From Oreocharis arfaki (lineage: Eukaryota > Chordata > Aves > Passeriformes > Paramythiidae), in contig VZRR01005727.1 of the NCBI GenBank assembly GCA_013398015.1, positions 692,719 through 756,718 on the forward strand: a stretch of DNA of 64,000 nucleotides, written 5' to 3'. Each line of letters starts with the position of its first letter. Position 1 is the stretch's first letter. Of the stretch, positions 1-11,587 are shown one piece after another. The notes beneath the pieces are model-generated. The model ran no database searches. It saw only the letters and a program-made list of their open reading frames with translations, and had not been told where the DNA came from. A program made the translations under genes and the position numbers.

Positions 1-1655
1 ATTTAGCATAAATATCCTTAGCATTACAACCAGACAAAAACACCAAACATTTTGCTTATGGAGGAAATTCTAACCAAAGTAGAAAACTTTACAATTTTTT
101 TCATTAAAGCACAAATGTTTCCATTTTATTCTTTAGATGTTTTCCACTTATTTCTTTTTCATACAGTCAGCCTGAGGAACCTCCTGATGGTCATGCTGGG
201 CATCGTCTCAGCACAGTGACAAGGAGCTCAGGGGGTTCAGGTGGCTGTTGTACAGACACCTAAATCTGTGCTAATGACCAGAAACTCCCTGGGAGTCAGC
301 AGAAGGAAAGAGATGTTCTAGAACAGAACTGACTTTCATAAAGATACTTTAGGAGAGAGGACACAGGCCCTGGCAGTGTTTATTTCTTTCTGGTGGCTCT
401 CAAGTAAGACCTGGATCAGTCTGTGTTTGGCCACCTTAATCCAGCCCCTACAGCACTAATCAAACCCACGGACTGTGGGCAAGGAGAGGAACTCGGGGAG
501 TGCCAGAGGGGTTCTTAAGACTAAAAGACTACTCCCAAATGACTGCAGTGGATGAGAAAATAGTATTTACCTTCAAAAGAAAGCTCTTCTACTGCCTGAA
601 TCTCATGTAGTACTTTTCCCTGTTTTTCAACCCAAAGTATAGATTTTTCAAAGCTAAAATTAATTTCCCTGGCACTAGCTATTCAGTGACTTACTCTAGA
701 GTATTTTAGGATTAATCACCACTGTTTTCACATGATGTCAATATTCTGCAATGGAATATGTATGAGGGCAGCTTGACTCTTCTAGAAGTAGCTGCTTTGA
801 CTCAGAAAGTCTTAACCAGAGAACTAAATCGTTTAAAAAAGGAGGGGTGAAGAAACCTTCTTTTAAAAGTTGCATAAGGTCATTAGAAAACTATACAGAT
901 TTTAACTTAAACCTGTTACTAAAAGATCCATAAAGAAAATCAACCCATAACAATTAATTTCATCTTTTTCTTCTCAACTTATTGATTAAATTACAGTCAC
1001 GGCACAGAAAATAAATCATTCAAATCAGAACTGTACCTCAGCTGACCGTATCCCTACCAATTAAATGAGCAATGAACTTACTTCTCTTGCCTTCTGTCTC
1101 TTCTTCTTGAACCTTTGAGCCCACAAACCAACAAGCAGCAAATTTAGAGCTGTGGAGCCCTTGAGCATATGCCCTGCACTTTGTTTTCTAGAACCTACGC
1201 AGCCTGAAGCACATCCTGTTATGCTGTCTCAGGGAAACAAAAGCAAAAAAAGAAATCAAAATACCAATCAAATGAACAAGGCCCCCAAAAGACCACCAAG
1301 AACTTGCTTCTGAGTGACCAGTTTGAGAGCCAGGAAAAAATATTAAGAATGTGCATAAATGTTTGAGTGAATCAATGCACTTGTCTCTGTTTTTCTCAGA
1401 GCTGGAGTGCAGCCATCACCTTCCACGGCTAAAAATAGTGTCAGTAGGCAGCTCAGAAGGAAGCAAATCACCTTCCTCGGTTTTATCTAATATCTCCTGA
1501 GTGAGGGACAATTCATTCTTTTGAGACGTTACAGAAAATTAGTGGAATTATACCAGCAGAGAACAGATAAGAATCCAAGAAAATTACAAAGGATTAAGAA
1601 TTGTTAGTTTGAAAGAAAGCCACTTAAATGACTTTTTCCTCCAGCCTTTCTTACC
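1..1655. other. Unique non-coding DNA, no gene seen
   Basis: AT-rich, CpG-poor sequence without a recognisable exon, RNA gene, simple repeat or transposon. Stop codons are frequent in all frames. It ends where the LINE reverse-transcriptase relic begins. Confidence 0.7.
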
Positions 1656-1659
1656 CCTA

Positions 1660-2150
1660 CAATTTTAAAGACATGAAAAAAGCTCTCCTGGTCATCGACC
1701 ATGAAACCCTTAGCCCCCTATTTCAGGATAATTTCTATTTCCTCTTTAAAGCAATGATTACTGTACAAATTCTTTGTGTTTGATTATGCCCAAGGTCAGC
1801 AGCAAAGTCTAAAAAGGCTGTCAACATACTAATAAAATCCCCAAACTTTGCTTTCTCCTTTGTAATCACCAAGGGCTCATCTCCACATCCAGTCAGCAAG
1901 ATAATTGAATAACATGGGTGAAAGAACACAGCCCTGCCAAGCTTCTGGACTGACCTTGAACTCTTTGGTCAGCTCACCACGTACAACACCTCTTTGTGTA
2001 AGCCCCTGAAGAATAAACTCTGAGTAAGCAGATCAATTTCCAGCCATCTTTCTCAGGCATAGCATAGAAAGACTCAACAATCTGAGTTATGTATTGCAGT
2101 AAACCTGGCCCAAAACAGTAAGACTTTGAAGTCAATATTGATGCTGAGTT
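1660..2150 (-). mobile_element. Degraded non-CR1 LINE reverse-transcriptase relic
   Basis: Read on the minus strand, the ordered blocks of a non-LTR retrotransposon reverse transcriptase appear, broken by stops and at least two frameshifts. They are: a motif A-like IDFK at about 2136-2125; a GELTKEF stretch from about 1978; the motif B core QGCVLSP at 1936-1916, followed by MLFNYLADW; a motif C counterpart LDFAAD at about 1812-1795, where families have FADD or YADD; and GLRVSW at 1716-1699, matching the GL-V-W-KT block after motif C. Order and spacing fit the RT palm. The third residue of the usual catalytic FADD box is changed, so the copy is dead. The QGCVLSP form differs from the PQGS-LGP form of CR1, the dominant avian LINE, so this is another LINE clade, perhaps RTE-like or Jockey/I-like; I cannot assign it. 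No endonuclease domain, tail or target-site duplication was found. Confidence 0.82.
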
Positions 2151-2159
2151 TGTTGAATC

Positions 2160-5100
2160 TGAAGTATGTCATCACCTAATGCCTGGACCTGGGTTGTACT
2201 AAGTGGATATGATTTTATTTATTTTTTTTATTTTTTAAAGATAATACAACAGATGCATACCTCAGGCAATATGTTTTTCTGTGACCCAGTTCTCAGCTTT
2301 GCTTTCTATTTCTCTAAAAGTGTTATGGGCCTACAGAGTAAATATCATTATAACTTTCACCCACTTTACTCTGCCAAAATGGTGGCTAACCTAACTATTA
2401 TGTACTCATTTATTAAGCATGATTACATACAAGGCAGTTCATCATCTCCAGGAGGAAATTAGTAGCCAGTTGTTTTCACATTACTGTGCATGGTGATGAG
2501 TCTATAGCAGTGGGTCATGCCAGCTGAGGAATGTGGTGCTCTCTATTTCACACTGAGTGCTTCTCAGACACCCTCTACAATGGTTACCTCCAAGAACAAA
2601 AGGCTCCGTTTTATTTGGAGAAAACAACGCAAGCAACTTACTCCCAGTGCTTTTTTATTTCTTTTTAATGGGAAATTGCATTGTTTCCTACCATCAGCCA
2701 GCTCAAGAGGCACAAGATTGTCTGTTGTCATTTGCTTCTGTTTGGGTTCTTCCCAGGACAGGGTGACAGCAAGGACTGGTAACCCTGAGAACAGAAGCCT
2801 TATTATGTTTCAAAACATAACAATCAGAGTTCAAAAGGCAAGAGGCACTTTTAAGATACCCAGGCATAATTTTGCATGCTCCCCTTGAAAGCACAATTTG
2901 TAATTAAAGCTGGCATTTCTGAGCAGCCTGCTAGTGCTGGTCATCTTGCTAACAAACAAAGGGGACATGCTTTGTGACACTGGCACACAATCCGTGGGGA
3001 AGAGCCGGTGCCGCTCCTGCAGGAAGCACACACGAGGCCTGTGTGGATCTGAGACGGCCTGGAGGGAACACGGCTGAGAGATGTTTGGGAAACAAAATGG
3101 GCATGTAGTCACAGCAAAAAAATGTAGGAGATGAAGCAAGGGATGTAAGATCACTGCTTTACTTTCCCACAAGCTTTTCCTGTTATTTTGCCTTCCTTCC
3201 ATTTCCTTCTCTATAATCCAGAGCTGCATTTTTTTTTTTTTAATATTCTGAAAGTGAGAACTTCGAAAGCAAGATAACAAAAGAGTGACAGACTTGAATA
3301 CTCAGAGCAAAACCTCTGGATGGGAGATAGAAAATAATTTGGTTCTCCAAAACCCTGTAATAAAGAATTAAGTAGTAAAATGCATCTGATTGTTATGCAG
3401 GTCATTTTCTCAGATAGAAGGATGGAGCAAAACTAGCTCACTTTTCCTTTTTTTTTCTTTTTAATTTAAATAAGTTGTAAGTAGCATGGATATTATGGTT
3501 TTGGAGATCACAGACATATTTCAGGTCTCACATTTTTATTACTCACACTGGGCTGTATGAAAAAGGATCTTGGGTAATCCAGTCACGTAAATTATTTCAT
3601 GTTTTATTGAAAACTTCACCAGCACCAGGAAAAGATCTTAAAGCAGTCAAAAGGCATACACCATACAGAATCAAATTTATATACAGTTAATTGCTTTGAA
3701 GAAGGAAGAACAAGTTGAACCCATCGAGATTCAAAAGCGTGTTACCACTGAGTGTGTTAATCTGTTCCGCTTGGCTTCTCAACCTGAGAAAGCGAATCAG
3801 CATCCACAATTCCAGCCCTCTTGGAGAGGATTTTTAGAAGAGATTATAGCACTACACCTCCTTTCAAGCATTTTTCTGCCAACAAGCAAGAGGGAAGCAC
3901 CACTGCAATTAACAGGGGTCAGATGGACTGAAAAGCGGGAATATCCCTGGTGCAGGAAATGCTTGCATTGTGGTGGCAGTTTGTAACATGCTTTGACTCA
4001 CATCCATCTATCCCTTCTTATCTTCAAAGGGGAATAGAATAAAGGCAGGGCAGATGATGAGAAAATCCTTCTGTATTTGAAGAGAGATTTCTGCTAAAGC
4101 ATTTCTTACCAAGGCCATGCAACTAATTTATGCTAAATTAAAAAGCAGATGAAGGCAAAACAGAGAGAAGACACTTTATGGTATGGAACGTTTGCTTGGA
4201 AAGAGATGATATGGCAAAGACAAGCATGAGGTTCTTCCATCTTCAGCGAGATCTCTGAATTGTTACTATCACTCAGGAATGACGGCTATGGTGGCAAACA
4301 AAGCTGTGATGATGAGTGTGGACTTCATTGGAGGTAATCAGATCCCCCTTAAGAGCTTTCCCCGAAAAATCACTTTTGCACCACCAGGTTTCGGGAGGCA
4401 AATCAAATCCCTAAGCAGAGTTTCAACAGAAGAAAAGGGAAGATAGAACATTTTGAAAGGGATGACACACAGCATACCCAGGGAGGATGAGCAGCAGAAA
4501 AACACAGGAACACGGATGGAAGAAAAAAATATCAGTGCTCAGATCTTAATACAGATAATATTCCTGTGACAGTAAAGTACTTCTGAAAAAGAAGCAGTTT
4601 AGATCCATCCAGGAGGGATGCTCAGACACACGTTCATCTGCTGTTCCACCTGGTGAGCAGAAACAGGGAGCCAGCTCCCCCAGCAGCCAGGAGTGCTGCC
4701 AGGCAGAGAAGGCAGAAATCACAGGGCTCCAGAGAGCAAACTCCTGCCTCTGTGCTTGCTCATTACCTATTAATCTGACAGAGATTCTGATTTAAACCCA
4801 ACTCTGCTGAGAGCAATCCTCCACAGGTCCACTGGCATAAGGAGCCAGAGACAACTATGGTTTGTGGCATGGCACAGTATAAATTGTTAGAAGCTGTAAT
4901 AAATAACACAATCGGGAGATACAAATAAATGTAGTGGTGGGGAATCAACACAGCTTTTCTGAAGACAAGCAGTATCACAAAGATGTGTTGCACTTTGGTT
5001 TTAAAGAGTCAGGGTACATAAAGAAATTTCAGTGATTTTATACATCTACAATTTGAAAAGAGTCCTCAGCACGGAGCATTCCTGCTGCAAATAAGGGACA

Positions 5101-5430
5101 AAGCCCCTACACAGAGAACTGCAAGCTGTTATTCTGGGCTTCTGAGCAAGGCTGAGTGTGATTATACATTCAATTCTCATGCTGTCAAAGGCTTGATGCT
5201 TTTTGTCCAACTTGCTTTTCTTAGTTATTACCATTTGCCCAGAACTCCACATCCCTGAGGGACAAACCCGTGTGAAATAGTGGTGTACAGGAGAATTAGA
5301 ACTCAGGAGATGCCTACATTAGCACACCACACCTTCATTCTTTCACTCAAAACAGGACTGCTCTCTGTGGCTGATTTCCAATTTCATTTAAAAAAATCTC
5401 ACCCACTGTTCCATCTCCTCTTGCCCCTGA
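2160..5430. other. Unique non-coding DNA, no gene seen
   Basis: No exon, RNA gene or recognisable transposon. It contains a 13-base T tract at about 3229-3241 and a modestly GC-richer patch at about 4620-4745. The open frames here (up to 149 codons, minus strand near 2831-3280) have no family resemblance and overlap low-complexity T/A sequence. Confidence 0.65.
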
Positions 5431-5439
5431 AAGGCTCAT

Positions 5440-5720
5440 TTCACCGTTTGTTACTGTCTTTCAAAAAGTTTTTCTGGCAGATCATCTCCCTGCTCTCTAT
5501 GATAAAACTTGTTGTACTAATTTCTCTTCCCCAGTGATGTTTATTCCCTCAAATATTTGCAGAACATTGCCAAGTCACCTTGCAATCACTGCTTGGAGCA
5601 TTCCTATCTCATCTGCAGCCCTTCTGCACACAGCCAGCCAGTTCTTCCAGCCTGCTTTATCATTTATTTTGTTCATTTTGTCAGTTAGTTTCTCTGACCT
5701 CTCCTCTCACTTTGTTTTAT
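5440..5720 (-). mobile_element. Possible ancient CR1/L3 LINE relic
   Basis: The plus strand resembles the reverse complement of the downstream RT and 3' part of old amniote CR1/L3 elements. A segment near 5548-5580 resembles the 'ATATTTGTAGACCATGATCAAGTC' style block, and 5640-5715 has the 'TTCTTCCAGCCT...' and T-rich '...TTTAATCATTTTTGTTGCTCTCCTC' style of CR1 relics. Divergence is high, no reading frame survives and the borders are uncertain. It could instead be chance C/T-rich sequence. If real, it is an old copy that predates bird radiations. Confidence 0.4.
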
Positions 5721-5759
5721 TAATTTTTCATCATACCCCTGTGAGGTGAGCAGAGATTA

Positions 5760-6180
5760 GCAGCCTCCCTCCGTCCCTCCCCACAGGGCAATCATCGTGG
5801 GACCGGGGAGGAGTTGATTCCCTTGGTCCCATGCGAAGGGCAGGACCCTGCCTGTGCAAGGCACCTCCTTGCCAGGGAATGAAGTGGTGCATTACAGCAC
5901 TCAGCAGCACCTGTGCTCACATCCAGGTAGCTCTCCATGTCACTTCAGAGCCTGAGTGACCACTGTGGGCACAGAGCTTTAGAATTCCTCCCAAAGCACT
6001 TCCCCCAGTGTGGGTTCAGGGCAAGCCTGGTCCCAGCTGCCCCCCTGGGCTGTGGACACTGGCCCAGGATGGGTCACTAAACTCATTCCCTTCATTGCTT
6101 TGCTTTCTTTCCTGTGCTCCGTGTGCTTGGTTGGGAGAGGTTATTGCACTTCCCCACACACACTTTTTCCTGAACAAAGG
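5760..6180. other. Unique DNA, slightly GC-richer, no gene seen
   Basis: About 400 bases with somewhat more C and G than the surroundings, but no CpG island, no splice-flanked open frame and no known repeat. Confidence 0.55.
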
Positions 6181-6189
6181 TATTATTTA

Positions 6190-6720
6190 TGGTTGAGTGG
6201 AAGATAATGGAGTTTTCTGTCTGTGTGGCTACGGCATACCCACTGCAGTGATTTTCCATTTCATTCATATGCTCTGTAGCTTCCCTCCTAGTCCTGCAAG
6301 AAAATAAAACACATCTGTATTGATAGATACACATATATCTGGGTTTTTGACAGACCTGGATGTTGCTGGCCTATATAAGATTACATTCATCCCAATTTAT
6401 CGGAGTGGTGGTTACACATGCGTAGTGAGGAACTCTATTATCCTGTCTTTAATTTACTCTCAAGGAGTTCATCTCTCACAAAATCCATATCAGAGCCCCC
6501 TTTCTCAATTATTTTAGCCAGGGAGGGGAGAGGTCTTTATCTGATCTGATAATGGAGCTATTTGGCTCAGCCCAGCCATTAATCCATCTGACAGCTTTCC
6601 TATGAAAAAGCAGAATTTTCATCCTCCACTCCAATTTATTTCATCATCTGCACTTTCCTTCTCCCAATCCTGGTTGGTGGTAATAATGAGAACTGTCTAG
6701 AAAAATACATAAATATGGCA
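6190..6720. promoter_or_regulatory. Candidate conserved non-coding element
   Basis: A block of complex, non-repetitive sequence with homeodomain-type TAAT/ATTA cores, GATA-like TTATC/GATAA sites (around 6533-6553) and dispersed CpGs, with no coding signature. This texture is typical of vertebrate enhancers in gene deserts. Conservation itself cannot be seen from one sequence, so this is an inference to be tested by alignment to other birds. Confidence 0.27.
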
Positions 6721-8215
6721 CAGGTGTATAAATACAGATAAAGCAGGTGGCACAGGTGTGAGAAGAAGGGAATTCTCCCTCTACAGGAATTTTTAACTCG
6801 AGCATTTACTTGCCTTATGGAAACTTAAACCAGTCACCATAACTGAAAACACCCCAACACAAATTCCCATTTTTATCAATAAACAAACTCCATATTTTGT
6901 TGTGTGTGGAGGGATTGTTTCCTTGGGGAAGTTGATTTTGTTTTATTGTGGTTTTGTGTAGGTCCCTATCACAGCAGTTCCCTGGTCTTAATAAGAAATG
7001 CTGAATTGTAACTCCAAAGCAAGATTTACTCATTGTGATGATACTCTGGGTATCATGGAGCAAATCTGGAAGAGAGACAAGCCTGCAATATGGATGTTGA
7101 GCTCTCCTGTCTGACCTGCTGCTCTGCAATTATCCTTAGCTGACAGCATCTGACAAGGCTTAGAGTTGGACAAGCAGAAATGTCTGTGGAGAAGGGGTTT
7201 TCTTGGTTGTTTTTCTTTTTAAGTAAGAAAAACTGATACGTAAGGCAGCTGCCAAAATAATTTACATTTTACCCAGTGTTAATAATATTCACAAAGTATT
7301 TTTATTTTAAAAATGCCAAACCTGTTAAACGTTTAGCCAAAATGTATTTTAAATAGAAATAATGTTTTGAAATTAATTCCAAATTCTCTGTTTCTTTTCA
7401 AAACTTTGGAAGCAGAAGATAATGTTTTTCAGGTCTAAAATAGCATCTCATTTCCAAAGTCAGAGTAATTCTACCAATAAACGTAGGCAACACTCAGTCA
7501 AATACTCAGGCACCTTCACCAGCTGGTTCCCTGTTTAATCACTGGTTCCCTGTTTTGGCAGGTGGCAGTTCAGAAATGTTTCAAATGAGGTCAGGAGGGG
7601 AAAAGAAAAAAGGATTTTTCCCATAATAACATGCTGAGCAAAAGACAAATCAGAGTTTGTAGTTTTCCTGCTTCTCTATCTACATTTTAGCTCCAAAGTC
7701 ACTTAAAGATAATTTCCATGCATGCAACTGAGCACTTGCATTTCCATCAAGCTACTTCAATTTCTTAGTTGAAAGTGAAAATAGGAAAATGGAACACATC
7801 TCAGCCGTGCTGGAGCATCTCCTCTAGGTTTTGGGGAACCTTCTATTTTCTGGTCAGTTTTTTGGTCCTTCTGTCCCTCCAGATAATGAGACCCCAGCGT
7901 GCCCTAGATGAGTAAACGGCATAAACCAACCATCCTTTGAGACATCTCAGCGGCCATACCTGGATGTTTAAATAAACCACACGTTTGTACCTCCTGCCAA
8001 AGCACCACTGCTGCTCCTGGCATGTTCCCACCTCTATTGTCAATACAGTTCCCTAGAGCAGAAGTGGCTCATGATAGAAGCTCAGAAATAGACATGCAAC
8101 TACAAACTGCAGAACTTCCCAAACAGCCGGAATATTCTGTCCCCCATGACTACGGCTGAGCCACTTTACATTTTCCAAGCCTTTTTATTTTTGAGGCATC
8201 CTTTTCTGCTTCCAG
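6721..8215. other. Unique non-coding DNA with a small local duplication
   Basis: No gene or transposon. At 7523-7536 and 7542-7555 the 14-mer ctggttccctgttt occurs twice with a 19-base period, a minor tandem duplication. Confidence 0.6.
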
Positions 8216-8221
8216 CCAGTT

Positions 8222-8249
8222 CAACAACAACAGCAACAACAACAACAAA
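8222..8249 (+). repeat. (CAA)n microsatellite
   Basis: Nine CAA-type units, the fourth being CAG, followed by an extra A. It lies just upstream of the enhancer-like block at 8280-8820. It is probably length-polymorphic. Confidence 0.95.
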
Positions 8250-8279
8250 GCTCCCATGGATTGCTTTTTTTAAATGATC

Positions 8280-8820
8280 CTCAGCAAGGACGTCTGTCTG
8301 CTCCCCTCAACTCTCAGCTGTTTGAACTGACACGACACACCATCCTGCTGTGACTGAGCCGCCCTGAAAGTTTGCCACACAATTTATACTGCTTCCTACG
8401 CAGGACTTGAAGTCTCTACAGATCTTGAAACGAGGATGGACTTGTGTTTTACAAGAGAGGCTATATATCAATTTATCAGCAACTTCGTAAAGGCAAACAT
8501 TTACGAAGATGAAAAATAAAGATACATTTTCAATGATGTCTCCTAGGCCCAGCAAACATCCACAGCAAATTCTGGTCGCTTTCAGGTTCATCTGCCCATG
8601 TCTTTCTCATAGATAATGTTTGCTCTGCACCCGTTTACTGGGAAAAGAACAAGTGATGATGTGCAAAAAGAGGGACTTGCATTTGTTTATTTCTACAAAC
8701 ACACTGCCTAAGTGCATTTCAAACTGAAGGCAGCTCACGGAAATCACTGGTGGCATAAAAATGGAACTAAAAGGATTTACGTGGCCTGGATAAATTTTAA
8801 AATACTTTAAACATTTCCCT
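8280..8820. promoter_or_regulatory. Candidate conserved non-coding element with a 9-bp hairpin
   Basis: Complex single-copy sequence with several CpGs in an otherwise CpG-poor region, and no coding signal. A perfect 9-bp hairpin lies inside it: cttcgtaaa at 8483-8491 pairs with tttacgaag at 8500-8508 across an 8-base loop. Motif density and texture suggest a regulatory element. Only an alignment could show conservation. Confidence 0.3.
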
Positions 8821-10479
8821 GAAGTAAATTTTCTTCCTTCCATAGAGCAGTACTGAAAGAGGGAGACAAGAAAAAACAATTTAATTAACCATTCCAAGGA
8901 GTTTCCAGGACAAATTCTTAACGAGCTCCGAGATTTCCTACTTGTAACTCAACCCTCTGTCTGATTAAGCTGCTTTGGGTAAACATGTTCACATTTACGT
9001 AAAATCTTTTGAAATCAAATGATGAAAATTTGCCTTAGCAGTTCTTTTTACAGCAGGACACACTTCTTGCAGTACCTGTGGGTTTTTTCTCGGCTTTGGC
9101 AGGATATGTTTTCTAAGAACTGAGCCTTGCACACCCTGCTCAGCAAAAGGGTTGACTGGTAGCACCACTGCATCATGAAAAGGAATGAAATGAAGATTTC
9201 TGAGAAAACTTCAGTCTGTCAATGGCTGATAGAGTCAGAAAGGTTACATCACTGCCTGCAGGTGTCACCAGCTCTGGCAAGGGCTGCCTGGGCTATCCCT
9301 CTATAATACACATTTTATCTACCAGCAGCATTATTTTTTTTTTTTCATAGTCCCCAACTGCTCCACAGTCCTGAGGGAGTAAAAACAAACAACAAAACCC
9401 TAACTCCTTAAATGCCAAAGTATTTGCAAGGCAAGTATTTTAAAAGCAATTCAGATACTCAGAAACGTAAGTCCGTATGCAAATGATTTATAAACATTAA
9501 TGGACTTTAAATGTGTTAGTTATTTACAAAACACTTCCTCTTGACATAGTTACCACTCTCTTTCAAGACTTTGTTCATCAAGCACCTATGCCCTGCAACA
9601 AACATACTTTTTTAGACACTTAGCTCAAATTAAAGATGGCACTTTCTGTTACGTAAATAGATTGCATGACAAGCAGGGATCGCAGCTAATAGTCCATAAC
9701 AGATTTTGTCTTTAATCACTAAAGTATATCCCTAGTTTGGAGAAGAAGCACTAACAAAGTGATGAAGATTGTGCTGGTGCCAAAACCAGACTGTCCTGCT
9801 GTGATGCCCTCACGTTGCATCTCCACAAGGGCCAGAACAACTGTGAGCTTTCAAAGCTTGTGGCACACTGCATTTTCTTCCCACTCCATGGCCTGGACCC
9901 TGCAGCACTAAACTCATATCCAACATAAATGCCACACCAACTACTACAATCACCTGCAGGTTCTGTCGAGTATAAAACCTAAAAGCAGGATTTTTTTTTC
10001 TTTTCCCCAGTCTGAATTTTTTTTTTTGCTTCTTGGAAACGATTTCCTTCAAGAATCACAACCACCTCAAAGGGACTTTTGAGTAGGTGCCACATTTTTG
10101 AGCTGCTGTATTACTCATCCTTCCTTTCTGCCTCCCCCTTCACACTGTCTCCCCTTCCCATATCACACATCGTCAAATTTACAGAATGGAAACCATTTAA
10201 GACACCAAATTACTGCTGAAGGTGAACAGGACATGAAAGTCAAGTACCATGCTCTGCCTGCCTTTTGGGATTCCTCACGAATCGCATTCTGTATTTTACT
10301 CATCAAAATGTCATGCTCAAAAAGTTACACAGCCTGAAGAATCGGGGAAACAACAGAAAGGAGATGGGAAGAAAAGGCTTGACCCTCGTGCTATTGCTCA
10401 TGTTTGCCTATAAAAAAAATCAGAAAAAGACTCCTGAGTCTGACAGCAATCACAGCCATCTCGACAGTGTCTAACACAT
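8821..10479. other. Unique non-coding DNA, no gene seen
   Basis: Ordinary AT-rich sequence with short T tracts near 9332-9345 and 10017-10027. No exon, RNA gene or identifiable repeat. Confidence 0.6.
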
Positions 10480-10640
10480 GAATAATACGTTGTCAGCTCA
10501 AAAAAAAAGCCCAAACCTGCTTGTCTCCAAAGGCCATTTTACAGCTGGCGTATATATCTGACACGAGGGAAAGAGAGATTGCATCACCTCAGATATATGA
10601 CACTCGCCGGGTATGCGGCTGCTTGCTGGAGTGACTTCCA
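10480..10640. promoter_or_regulatory. Candidate conserved non-coding element
   Basis: A short stretch with a local cluster of CpGs (for example ACTCGCCGGGTATGCGG near 10601-10617) and mixed motifs in CpG-poor surroundings. It has no repeat character and no convincing open frame. It is inferred to be a possible enhancer core. Confidence 0.25.
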
Positions 10641-11529
10641 TGATAAACATGTCACTTCTGCAGAAAACTGATGGCAGCCAGAACTGTCATTTCTCTAATT
10701 CATTCTTCCTTCCCAGTCACTTCATCCTCCCGGTTCCAAAGTGCTTTGTAGACCGAGATTCAACACATCTATTGATTTCCTTAGTGCAAAAGGGTAAAAA
10801 TATTTTTAAAGTTTCTGACTGAACTGGGTCCACAATACCTTAGTACTTTGATTTTTTTCTGTTTTAATAAAATGAATTAAAGTTGAGGAGAGAAAGATGG
10901 AGACATGTAAACTGTAGAGACAAAAGCCTGCTTTTGTTCAAATAAAGTACCTTTGAGAATAGTAAGTCCTGTTAACATGCAGTTTAATACTACTTGGTTA
11001 TAGCAGTATCTTGTTTGTTCTTGCCCTTGAAAGGAAATATAACGTAGTCTGTGCATACCGATTTCTCTTCAGATCCTTGGGAGCAGTTAAAGTTTCCAAC
11101 TGCCCCCAAATATAATCCTCATAACTCGTAACAGTACGTAATCTTTACAAAATAAAGGGATTTTTCCACGGGGTTATAGATAATTTGGGTCAGTATAGCC
11201 CATTCTGGGCTATGAACTGTCAGAATATCTCCTATGATTGCTCTCATACGGAGTGACACTCTGTGCCTAGCAGGGAAATGTACCTGCTTACTAATTTCTG
11301 TCTTTTCACTGGCCACCCCTGGTAACCACCCAATATATCTGATTGATTTAAGGTTGGTATTTAGAAAAAAAGAAACAAACAAAACACACATGCACAGCTT
11401 TCTCCTTTTTTCGTGCTTCTCTGCTAGATCTGTGGAGCTCTGCTGCTCTGTTCACGGCATTGCTGACACTTCTGTGGCACAAAACAGATTTTGCAGAACC
11501 CCCATTTTCGTGTTTCTGGCTTCCCTGCA
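10641..11529. other. Unique non-coding DNA, no gene seen
   Basis: AT-rich sequence up to about 11.4 kb, then rising in GC towards the hairpin at 11530. Open frames on both strands overlap one another and show no family resemblance. Confidence 0.55.
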
Positions 11530-11587
11530 GGAGAAGGCAGCAGCCCAGCCGGGGTGAGGAGAGGAGAGCTGGGCTGCTGCCTCCTCC
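11530..11587. other. Strong GC-rich hairpin, 20-bp stem
   Basis: Arms 11530-11549 and 11568-11587 are inverted repeats matching at 19 of 20 positions, with an 18-base loop. The single mismatch is A versus C on the plus strand, which would be a G-U wobble in a minus-strand transcript, giving a fully paired 20-bp stem there. It is GC-rich (core gcagcagcccagc). The stem is shorter than a usual pre-miRNA, so a small-RNA role is only a possibility. A template-switch mutation is an alternative origin. Confidence 0.75.

Noticed and set aside
11530..11587. Annotated microRNA gene
   Set aside because: The stem is about 20 bp, shorter than typical pre-miRNAs, and there is no expression or conservation evidence.
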